DNA of 64,000 nucleotides, from positions 153,854,421 through 153,918,420 of the forward strand of contig JBOZIK010000001.1 in assembly GCA_051453625.1 (NCBI GenBank), written 5' to 3'. Origin of the DNA: Welwitschia mirabilis (Eukaryota; Gnetophyta; Gnetopsida; Welwitschiales). Under the pieces are notes generated by a model that was not told the origin of the DNA, did no database searches, and was given only the letters and a program-made list of their open reading frames with translations. How positions within the stretch are numbered: the first letter of the stretch is position 1; each line of letters starts with the position of its first letter. Below are positions 23,682 to 34,261 of the stretch, one piece after another. The position numbers and the translations under genes are program-made.

Positions 23682-24556
23682 TCAAATATGTCAAGGCATT
23701 TTTTATCTGATTAGATACCACTTCCTCTCCAATTACAAATTCTATGCATCTTTTGTACTACCAAAATAATTCTGGTTGCTTGGCTGGAGATAAAACATTC
23801 TGCAGATTTTACAAAGAAGGCTTATTTTAGTGATACACAAGTAGAAAAAATCGAAACGAGTATTGAATACATGCAATCCCTAGGATTACTTACGATCTCA
23901 ATGTCAGTGAAATTTTCTAGGCCTGAAGCAAAAGATATAAAACACACACCTGTAAGAAGGTCACTAGATTGTAGAGACGGATTGAGGTATGATGGCATTA
24001 TTTCCTTAAATACAAATGCCTTTGTTGAAAATTTGTAGACAAGATTTCAATCATGAAATCTCTAGAAAATGGTATCAATTTGAAAATATTGTGAGATTAA
24101 GAATCTACAAATGAAATCAGTGGAGAGTTTTCTATTGTTAAACCTGCCGGTGGAGATGTGGCTAGGAAAATCTTAGCCATATGGTGAAAAGTTGTCCTTG
24201 GCGATGGTTTTAATGTAGTTATTATTACCACTATTCACTGTCAAGTCTCCAAACACCAAAAGTGCTGACACTGACGACTTCCCCTTCTCTCTCCACTCTG
24301 AATTACTGGATAGAAATAAGCTCACAGTCAGAAGAAGAACCACTTCAAGGGCCTATAAGAGCCTCATCCTAATAAGAGGAGAAGGATTGTACCAACCCAG
24401 AACCTAGTGATGGGAAAACCCTACATATTTTTATATTGTAACTTATAAGCTTTTTTTTATTGTCTCAGTGATAGAGGCATCCAGGGTTGTTCAAATGTCA
24501 TAGGTAATAGTTACTATTGCAGAGCTTAAGAACAACTTAGCATTACAGAAATGGCT
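23682..24556 (+). pseudogene. Block Y, copy 2: transcript-like, unidentified
   Basis: This matches 19238-20127. The translated text corresponds piece by piece: [80 protein letters not shown], and VIVTIAELKNNLALQKWLLT near 24505-24560. Differences between the copies are mostly synonymous-looking or transitions. Some stops are shared and others private. Both copies are broken, so neither is likely to make protein. The last segment weakly resembles the Alba domain, but the rest does not, so I leave the identity open. Confidence 0.45.
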
Positions 24557-25389
24557 ACTAACATGTGAAATTTTAGTTAAATCCATTACCCTTTACATCC
24601 ACTCTAAGAATCTCATGCAATTCTCTTAGCCAAAATATTTATAACACCATCCCAGACATTCAGAGGCTGGGGATGATCTCTCGGCTAAATAACAACAGAT
24701 GTTTAAATTATTAGGATATGAAAGAGTTATGTGGCTAGGCACATGTTTTTGTTTAATCATGTGGCTATAAATTTCTCACATAGACAAAGTGAGGATAATT
24801 CTTTAATTTCAAATGCCATAAACCACATGGCATTCATGGCATGACTAGTGCAATGTACATGTAAATCCTAATGTAAAATCATAAAGCCATAAGCATCTCA
24901 CCCCTCAACATCAATTAAGAGTAATGGCCCATATGAATATGATTGAAAAGGGGAAGCCTTCTATGATTCTACATGCCACTATGTATGAAAACACATGCAT
25001 GGACATGGAATTAGTATATTACATGTGCAAGATGGCATGCATCCTTGCTTAAAATAATGAAAATCATGGTTAAGTGGTGTGTGACTCATTGAAGATTTAC
25101 TTTCCTCATACTCTAAAACATTTCACATCATATCGATCTTAATCATAGCCTCTTCTTTAAAGTTCATGTGATTTGAATTAAAGTAGTCATTACTGCTTTA
25201 CTCCATTAAAGCCTGAACTCTTTGCTTAGTAAATAATTATTAGGGCTTACATCCTTTTATGTCGTGTTTTCCACCTTGTATCACATTCTCAGATTCACTT
25301 CATAACTTTTCATCCCATGACTGATGTGCCTTCAAATTTGGGACATTACATAGGAGTATCTTTTATAGATATTTTCCTCATACTTAACC
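24557..25389. other. Unassigned element C interior
   Basis: Both strands were read. There is no continuous domain text and no RNA gene. Confidence 0.4.
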
Positions 25390-25725
25390 AAACATTTATG
25401 AACTTTACTACCAACATTCTGAAGTAATTCATCAAAAGGACTACAACCCCTCCACATAATGAAACCTCAGCCTCCATGATTGGCACTAATTAATTATAGG
25501 ACCAATGATCAGAATAGCCTTTCCCCATCAAGATGGTTGCACACCTATGTATGCTAGCATGTACAATGTTATTTTCTCAAGGTTTTTGTTCCTTTGCTAT
25601 GCAACTACATTATGTATGTTCTAAGGGCTTATGATATACCCCTTTCTTATTTAAATAATTCATGAGTTCTTCTTTTATGTATTTCCTTCAGTTGTTAGTT
25701 TGCAATGTCTTAGTGAGCTCCAAAA
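25390..25725 (-). pseudogene. Ty1/copia integrase fragment
   Basis: The minus-strand text follows the copia integrase core in order: LQTNN-RKYIKEELMNYLNK, then KGVYHKP, an IAKEQKP block with a stop and a NIVHASIHRCATIL stretch, and GKGYSDHWSYN and LVPIMEAEV. The family equivalents are TDNGGEY, the PYTPQQNGIAERKNR region and the FWGEA region. Only about 110 codons can be followed and no RT is found downstream. It may be the last trace of C's own pol or a separate fragment. Confidence 0.45.
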
Positions 25726-27139
<1,414 letters not shown>

Positions 27140-27335
27140 CATAAGCTTTGATGTTAACATTTATAATAGTCTTAAGAACAATTATGCCCAGTGAAATTGC
27201 AACCTATGCTTTGATGTTAAAATTTATAATGGCCTCACAACAATTATGCCTAGTAAAATCGCAACCTAGGATTTGACATTGGAACATATAATGGCTTTAC
27301 GATAATTATGCCTAATGAGATTACAACTTAGGCTC
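27140..27335 (-). repeat. Three tandem ~62-bp units ending at the element C primer site
   Basis: Units share the pattern CTTTGATGTTAAAATTTATAATGG, a short spacer, CAATTATGCCTAGT, AAATCGCAACCTAGG. The last unit runs directly into the primer-binding site. Between-unit differences are mostly transitions. Confidence 0.75.
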
Positions 27336-27345
27336 TATTACCAAA
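27332..27345 (-). other. Element C primer-binding site (initiator tRNA-Met)
   Basis: The minus strand reads TTTGGTAATAGAGC, against the consensus TGGTATCAGAGC. It abuts the LTR end TGTAACATCC (27346 onward) and sets the orientation of element C. Confidence 0.75.
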
Positions 27346-28153
27346 TGTAACATCCTAAGTTTTCACCTAAAACTATGAATGTTGCTATGATATCAAAAAG
27401 TAATGTCTTCAACATTTACCACTAAGATTATGCAAGAAGTATAAATTATCATCATAATAAGAAATTTTTTATCTGTTATGAAAATGTAAGGTCTAAAATT
27501 TATAGCCCAAAATTTGAAGTGTATAATTCAGTACCAAAAATATGATATTCACATATTTAAAATAAAACTTCATAGAGAATGATAAATATCAAAAAGGTTG
27601 AATTCTATAAGAAACATTACAAGATAAAACTTATAAATTAAGGCTTTAAGTAAAGCTACAACAATAAGCCTTTTTAAATTAAAAATAAAAATTTTAATAC
27701 TAATAAATATAAAAATTTAATATCTAAAAAGATATAGTGTTACAGATATACTACGAATAAATGGCTGTGAATTTTTTGAGTACAAATTTAACCATAAGGC
27801 ATAATAAGATCACAGCTTATAATAAGAGACAAAATACTTCAATTGACATAAGCATAAGATGAATAATAAATTTTTTTTTGCTCACATGCCCTTCTTGACA
27901 ACATAAATTAACTTTTATTGTTCTTCATTTTAACACCTATTTAATACAAAATAATATGGAATGAGAATTGTGAATCATCAAACTCCCTAGTATGGCCCTG
28001 ATAATGTAAAGATTAAGGTAGAAGAACCTCAAGATATAAGATAGATGAAGATGAGACAAAAAAAAAAGACTCCAAATAATCAAGCATTAGATGAGAATGG
28101 AAATGGGATTATTTATATAATTTATCACTACTTCAATTGGCGATTTGTGGTTT
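27346..28153 (-). repeat. Element C 5' LTR, portion left of element D
   Basis: Aligns with 12436-13240. The alignment stops at GGTTT, where element D begins, and resumes at 37360. Confidence 0.8.
28149..28153. repeat. Target-site duplication of element D, left copy
   Basis: GGTTT here equals 37360-37364. The undisturbed site in the other LTR of element C reads GTGGTTTTTATTT near 13240, exactly what removal of D restores. Confidence 0.9.
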
Positions 28154-28570
28154 TGTAATATCCCATTTTACTATTTTTGGATTATTTTACTTAAAAAGGA
28201 ACATCTAAAATAATATGCTAGGATCTATAGAAATAACAAGGAACAATCTATAGATAAATAGGCTTTTATTATGGATAGCGGTAGATTACATTTTCCATCA
28301 TTAGCAAATAGCCTTGGACTAGTGGTTATAGGTAAAGACATGAACTATGACCTTACTTCCCCTCTTGGGACCCTTGCAGATTAGCCAATGTTGTCATTAG
28401 TTACATCCACCTAGTCTATCCACCCCCACCTGATGCCATAGGCTTATATTACAGAATTAAGAAATACATCTTTACATATTTGAGTCACACCCATTCACAT
28501 CTCTTGTTAATCATGTTTCATGAGCACTTAATACACATCATTATATAATTAATGATTTTAAAATATTACA
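28154..28570 (-). repeat. Element D 3' LTR
   Basis: Aligns with 36944-37359 over its whole length. Ends TG...CA. Confidence 0.9.
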
Positions 28571-28584
28571 TACCCTTCCTCTTA
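28571..28584 (-). other. Element D polypurine tract
   Basis: The minus strand reads AAGAGGAAGGGTA directly before the 3' LTR, the expected primer for plus-strand synthesis. Confidence 0.75.
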
Positions 28585-28599
28585 AGAATTGTGCTCATC

Positions 28600-30200
28600 C
28601 TCAAGGATGGTCTCTCCTCGATTTGAATTACTTTTGAAATCATGCTCCTTTAAATTATTTTCTGTAGGATCTATAGAACATAATGGAAAAGAGGAGATAT
28701 TATTTAATTACAGACACATTGATAATACAACATAAAAAGTGGTATATCAGGATTTATTGTTAAAACATCTAGGGGAAGATTTCTTACATGTACTTCCTAT
28801 TTTTCTATGATTGCTCATTACAGTCGGTCCATTGAATAAGTACTTTGTTTATATATTTATTTTTTAATTGCCTAGATTTTGTACTTAGGACTTTTTCTAG
28901 TTGAATAGCAAAAGTTAAATTGGACTTAAGCATCATATGTTATCAGTTCAAGGTATAGTCTTGGTTTTTACATTCATGATATGGTTTCATAGTGCTCACA
29001 TGAAAAACTATATGTATTCAAGACATTTGGAAAAGAAGCTCTAGTTTGTATGCAAGCTCCCTAATCTTTTCAACAATTTTGAAATGACTGTAGAATCATG
29101 GTGCTAGTTTGCTATATTTTCCCATTTTCAAGGAGTTTCTTTCTAGCTTCATTCTTAATAGTACTTATTCACCTATCTGAGATATGCCGGTATGATGCCT
29201 CTAATCATAATATTTCTTATATCAATCCTATGCTGCTTGTAGCTATCTTTTTATTTTATTAATTACTTCTTTCATCATTTTTATTTCTAAAGATGTTGTC
29301 TTTTCTAATATTTGTAAAGGATCTAATTATGTAATAGGTGTAGAACAATTTATGCCATACATTGCTTCGAATGGTAAACAATGGATGGAAGTGTGAAATG
29401 TCTGGTTATAAGTAAATTTTGTCAGGTGTAAGTAGATCTCCCATTGTTTGGTCCTTCTTTCTACATAACATCTTAAAGTCTCTTCTAATATATAATTTAT
29501 CCTTTCTATTTGACCATTTATTTCTGGGTGATAAGCAATAATAAAACCTAACTTAGTACCTAAGTGGTGGAAGAAGCTTTATCAAAATTTAGATAAGAAC
29601 TTTGGATCTCAATGAGATACTATAATTCAAGGTACACCATGTAATCTAAAAACTTCCTCTATAAAAAGAAGAGCTAGTTCTTTAGATGTATTAGTACTTC
29701 AGACTATAATAAAGTGAGCCATCTTGGTTAACTTATCTACACAAAAAAAATTGCATCATGCTATTTATTAGTGATGGATAACCTAATGATAAAATTCATA
29801 GATATCTCTTTTCATTTCCATTGTGGTATTCCCAATGGTTGAAGAGTCTAGTGGGTTTTCCTTGGTTGATTTCATTTGTTATAATATAAGATAGTTGTAA
29901 ATGTATTCTTTTAAATCTACCTTTATTCTACATCAAAAGTAGTACTTCTACAATTGGTAGTAGTTTCTAACAAATCCTGGATTTTTTGAATAATGAACTT
30001 CATACAATTCAAACATTAACTTCCTTCTTCATGGGCCTTGTAGAATGCACAATCATATTCTATTTAGAAGGAATACATCCTATGAGATCATTTAGATGTT
30101 TAATTCTTTTCCTTCTTGAACCTATTGGTATATGTCATTGAAGTATAAATCTTATTTCAAGAAAGTTTTACTGAAGGTGGACAAGTCGAATGTAATAGTG
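28600..30200 (-). pseudogene. Element D integrase remnant
   Basis: This is an integrase on the minus strand. From high to low coordinate there is a decayed zinc-finger region near 30000 (VRNYYQLQKYYF), and then the core with a NGNEKRYLWILSLGYP-like strand near 29810. The second catalytic region reads VSH-DPKFL near 29600 (the family has VSDRDPKF). That Asp has become His, and the Arg codon CGA has become the stop TGA. The HPEINGQIE block near 29515 keeps the Glu region. CYVERRTKQWE lies near 29420. The C-terminal portion down to 28600 ends with an ILEDEHNS-EEG tail before the polypurine tract. No working enzyme is possible. Confidence 0.7.
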
Positions 30201-30214
30201 ATAGCTAACATACA

Positions 30215-30590
30215 CTACATCCTGCTCATAAGAGTCTACTACCTTATTCTTCTTTCTAGGGATGTACTGCAACTTGAAATTCTATTTTGCAAGTAGCTTA
30301 TCCCATCTCCTCTATTGCATATTCAGATGGGGTTATTTTTGAAATTACTCCAAGCTTTTATGATATGTTTTGAGTAGAAATTCACTTTCCACAAAATAAT
30401 GCCTCCAAACTTTCAAGACATGCACTATGGCTAATAGTCTTAAGTTATGCATGGGATAGTCCTTCTTATGCTAGTTTATTTTCTGTGATTCGTGTACAAT
30501 CACCTAGTCATTTTGACTTAGAATAGATCCTATTTCTTAGGTAGAAGCATCTGTGATGATTGTAAATTTTTTATTCACATCTGTAATCTT
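30215..30590 (-). pseudogene. Element D RNase H remnant
   Basis: One of the clearest domains in D. It reads FTIITDASTQEIGSILSQND, then VIVHESQKIN, KKDYPMHNLRLLAIVHVLKV, WRHYF, TYHKSLE, and LNMQ-RRWDKLL. It ends with LQYIPRKKNKVVDS. The block LNM(R/Q)QRRW is typical of Del/Tekay/Reina chromoviruses. TAG or TAA replaces Gln at several sites. The first catalytic Asp (TDAS) and the Glu-equivalent region are still visible. Confidence 0.8.
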
Positions 30591-30599
30591 GAGGACTGA

Positions 30600-31605
30600 T
30601 ACAGTTGTAGATAGCAACTTAAACCTAAGAAATACATTCTTGAATTTATCATCAAAGAAAAATGTATTTGTTACTTTGATCAAAGCTATTAATGATGTTG
30701 TAAGTTGAGAAAATTATGGAATAAATTTTAAGTAGAAGCCAGCTAATCCTAAAAAACATCATATTTGAGTGGCGTCTTTTAATTCTGGTTATTCTCTTAT
30801 GACTTGTACTTTGGATGGATCTATTGTAATTCCTTTGCTAGATATAATATTTCCTAGATAACTGATTTCTATTTTGAATAATTTGAATTTGCTTAATTTC
30901 ACCTTGAATTTATGCTTAAATAGAACTATAACACTTTTCTCAAATGTGTAATATGATCATTCTAGTTTTTAGAATATATTAGGATATCATCTANNNNNNN
31001 NNNNNNNNNNNNNNNNNNNNNNNNNNNNNNNNNNNNNNNNNNNNNNNNNNNNNNNNNNNNNNNNNNNNNNNNNNNNNNNNNNNNNNNNNNNNNNNNTTCA
31101 TAATATCCATATATTATTCTAAAAGTAGTCTTGTAGATGTCTTCATCCTTGATAGGGATTTGGTGGTATCTAGATTTTAAATCAATCTTTTAAAAGTACT
31201 AATCTCCTTGCAGTTGATATAATAGATTATTAATCCATGGTAATGGATATCTATTTTTTATGGTCACTTTGTTGAGTTTTCTATAGTCAATGTAGAGCCA
31301 CAAGTTATCATCCTCTTTTTTAATTAAAAAATTGATACCTCCCATGATGACACACTAGGACAAATCTTTCATTCTAATAATAATTGCTTGATTTGTAACT
31401 TTACTCCTCCTAGTTTTACTACTAAGAAATGGTAAAGTACTATGGCTATTAGCTGTGCTCTAGGGATTAAATCAATTTCATGTTGTATTGTTCTCTTAAG
31501 TGGTAGCATTCTTAAATCTTCAAATACATCTAAAAATTCTTTTAGTTCTTCTGGTATAGGTGGATATTCTTTATGATCTTCTGCTTGTACTAGGGTAATG
31601 AACAC
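30600..31605 (-). pseudogene. Element D reverse transcriptase remnant (gap inside)
   Basis: The N-terminal part is a 78-codon open frame (31369-31605) with PPIPEELKEFLDVFEDL and IQHEIDLIPRAQ, the linker and start of a gypsy RT. After a frameshift it continues as LYIDYRKLNKVTIKNRYPLP and INNLLYQLQGDQYF-KIDLKS near 31200-31300. The gap at 30994-31096 removes the region before the catalytic box. On its far side DDILIYSKN reappears at the gap edge, so the DD pair survives. The connection region follows to about 30600. Confidence 0.8.
30994..31096. other. Assembly gap (103 N)
   Basis: The gap lies inside the RT of element D, just before the DD catalytic pair. Confidence 1.
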
Positions 31606-31779
31606 CTATTTTTTTTTGGTAACTTTGGCAATTTGTTTAGATAAGGTTAAAAATATCTCTTTACTCTTTCCATTCCCTTAAAAAATTCATTCTCTAAATG
31701 AATGAGATAGCCACAATGTTCAACAGTAGAAGTTAATTCAAACATTATATCTAACTAAGAAAGGGATTCTTAGAATGAC

Positions 31780-32050
31780 ATGGTATTCTCTAATTTGAAA
31801 AACATAAAACTTATTCCTAAACTATAAGTCATGAATGATAATAGTAATGAGAGTAGTGGTTCCATCATGTGGAAGAATGTTACCCCTTACAACTCTTATG
31901 GTAAACTCCTATTCTTTGAAAGAGATTCTATTTAATTTATAAAATAGAAAGAGTTAAATAAAATTATATAATGCACCACTATCAACTAAAAATAAAACAA
32001 CAAAAGATGAAATGTAATCATATAACTCCAAGATGAAGTATTGGTTATAA
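31780..32050 (-). pseudogene. Element D aspartic protease remnant
   Basis: The minus strand reads VLFLVDSGALYNFI near 32000. This keeps the catalytic DSG motif, with GAL for the usual GAT/GAS. HDGTTTLITIIIHDL and ILRIPFLVRYNV (family: ILGMDFL) follow near 31780-31860. Frame breaks separate the halves. Order and content match the retropepsin between gag and RT of Del/Reina elements. Confidence 0.7.
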
Positions 32051-32099
32051 ATTTCACTTATTTAAATGATAATATAAACTTATTTGAATGGTATGGATT

Positions 32100-33130
32100 G
32101 ATTATAAAGAGTTTAAGGCCTATTTTATTGAGGAACATTTGATGCACATGATTTGGAAGAATAGCTCCTAGCTATGTGACCTCTCTTGTGGTACTCATTA
32201 TAGGTAAGGTTTGTTCTGTATGGTTCCCTTACTAATGATATGACTGAAAGAGGGTGTCTATTTTCTTAGTGTGATTGATCCATCCATTTGTTCTCTTAGC
32301 CTTGGATATAGTTCCTTGTTTTATAATAAGCATGCTTTATAGATTTGGTTTCCAGAGTGTGTAGGACACTTCAAAATTTGAGTGGCAAGGTCACAATAAA
32401 GCTATTAATTAGCTGCTTTTCTGAAAAATTATTCTAGTACTTCATAAGTGCTAAAATTTTAACCAATGTTCATATAATGGATGTTTACCCAAACATAGGC
32501 ATTGAAAGATCACCATTTGGTTTTCAATAAAATCTTCTGGAATAAACTTTTTTTTGAATTCCTCTATAAAAGCATCTCACAGTATCCTTTGCAAGTATTT
32601 CTACTATTACTTCAACCACATTCTTATACATTTCTCATAAGAAATGCAATAGCATATATGCACCATCTTTTTGGAGGTATATTTCAAAGTTTGAAATATT
32701 TCTCTAATTGTCAGATCCATGAGATAACTTCTTCACTTGTTTCAGCTTCTCCTTCTTGTTGTTCAATGTTGGAATGGTTGGATCTATTCATGAAGAAAGC
32801 TTGAATATTGGCCTCTGCATTTAATAATCTCATCTAGATATTTTAGAGGTCAACATCATTGGTAGGAGTATGCTACCATAATGTAGAAAGTAATTCTTGA
32901 TATGCCCTCTAATTGGGTTCTATGGGCTTTTCTTCTAGACAATAAAGAAGGCTATCAATCCTATTAGTTAACTATTTATTTTGTGAGTAAACATTATCAA
33001 TATGGCCTTCTAGTACATCAATTTCCTCATTAACCTTGTGTTTCATGATATGCCAGTGGGTTTGATATCCTCCTAAACTCATACATCTTTTACCTACTTC
33101 TGCAAGTGTTCTCTTACTCTCCCTTCTTTT
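32100..33130 (-). pseudogene. Element D gag remnant with ruined zinc knuckle
   Basis: The gag domain text includes WI-QLEKYFKL-NIPPKRW near 32690. This is followed by IAFLMRNVYKNVVEVIVEIL, CFYRGIQKKFIPEDF and related pieces down to 32500. The nucleic-acid-binding knuckle near 32155-32215 reads TYNEYHKRGHIARSYSS where the family has C-x2-C-x4-H-x4-C. The His is kept, but all three Cys are Tyr (TGT to TAT), which is the decay signature seen elsewhere. The 100-codon plus-strand frame at 32502-32804 is the shadow of this gene. Confidence 0.7.
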
Positions 33131-33239
33131 TCTCTTTTGGTGGTGCTAGATTTTTATAGTTTTTCATAATAAACTTGCTAACATGACTAACAACTACTAA
33201 TGGAGATCTGTGCAGTTGCTAGATATCCTAGGGATGGTG

Positions 33240-34130
33240 CTGGGAACTTAAGTGTAACCTTGGGAAACTGTGTGTATTGAATGCGATGTCAGGCCCCCAA
33301 GTATGACATCACGCCATCAAGTGCAACCTTGGATCCTTTGTGTCAGTGAGTAAAATAGATGATTTTAGAGAGGCAATGGATGATTTCTAGCTTACAAGAG
33401 GTAAGTGCGACATTGAGCATTCAATGTGATGTCAGCCATCTAAGTACATTGTCAGCCAACCAAGTGCGATGTTAGCCACCCAAGTGTGACGTCGGCCTTT
33501 TTTGGATAGGTAAGTAAAAGAGGTAATTCATTTGAAAAATGTTGAGATCTAGGCCTATGAAGGGCAAGTATGATGTCAAGCATTCAAGTATGACATCGGC
33601 CATCTAAGTGTGACATTAAACAATCAAGTGCAATGTCAGATACCCAAGTACAATGTCGGGCCTCTTTAAACAAAAAAATAGAATAGGAAATTTCTTTAAA
33701 AAAAAAGGTAAAATCTAGGATTATGAAGGGCAAGTTCAATTTCTAGAACCCAAGTGCAACATGGACCACCCAAGTGTGACATCGAGCTTTAAGGGGCTTT
33801 GATGTGTTGTATCAAATTTGACAGAATCAAGTGTAACATCTACCATCCAAGTGCAATGTTAACCTCTTAAGTACAATGTTATTCTCTAAAGTGAATATCA
33901 ACCTCTATTTTAGCTAATAAAGTGTGATGTTTTCTATCTGGGAGTGTGACATTAGCCTTTGAATTGCAATGTCTACCATTTGGAAGTGTGGCATTAGCCT
34001 TTTAAAAGTGTAATGTTTGTCTTCGAAGTGTGAAATTATCCATGTAGGAGTGCAACATCGACCTTTTGGGAGTGCAAGGTTAGCTATCCAAGTATGACAT
34101 TAGCCTTCTAAGTATGACTTTAGCCACTCA
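33240..34130. repeat. 20-bp minisatellite in the element D leader
   Basis: Many degenerate copies of a unit close to GTCGGCCACCCAAGTGCGAC occur. Examples are at about 33430-33500, 33570-33660 and 33835-34130, with exact 20-base spacing in the best runs and 20-22 bases elsewhere. They are broken by spacers such as TTTTTTGGATAGGTAAGTAA. The array keeps CpG pairs (GCGAC, GTCGG) that are rare elsewhere in the window. Confidence 0.85.
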
Positions 34131-34199
34131 TTTATTTGTAGTTCAAGGCCTTTATTTTACTGAAGTTAACTGGAGTGGTTATATAATTAACTATGGTTT

Positions 34200-34217
34200 A
34201 GTTAACTATAGTTAACT
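34200..34217. promoter_or_regulatory. 18-bp perfect palindrome upstream of a TATA box
   Basis: AGTTAACTATAGTTAACT, with a further GTTAAC at 34165 and a TTAACTA at 34187. It sits about 35 bases before the TATA-like sequence and could be a dimeric protein site. Function is inferred only. Confidence 0.4.
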
Positions 34218-34252
34218 ATTATTCGAGGATTAGGCTAAAACCTTGTCCACAA

Positions 34253-34261
34253 CTATAAATA
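34253..34261 (+). promoter_or_regulatory. TATA-box-like sequence, plus strand
   Basis: CTATAAATA matches the plant TATA consensus in the context CCACAACTATAAATAGC. It reads toward the gene-like segment 34.3-36.8 kb, opposite to element D's own genes. Confidence 0.5.

Noticed and set aside
33240-34130. CRISPR-like array
   Set aside because: Units are directly adjacent and degenerate, without unique spacers, inside a plant retrotransposon leader.
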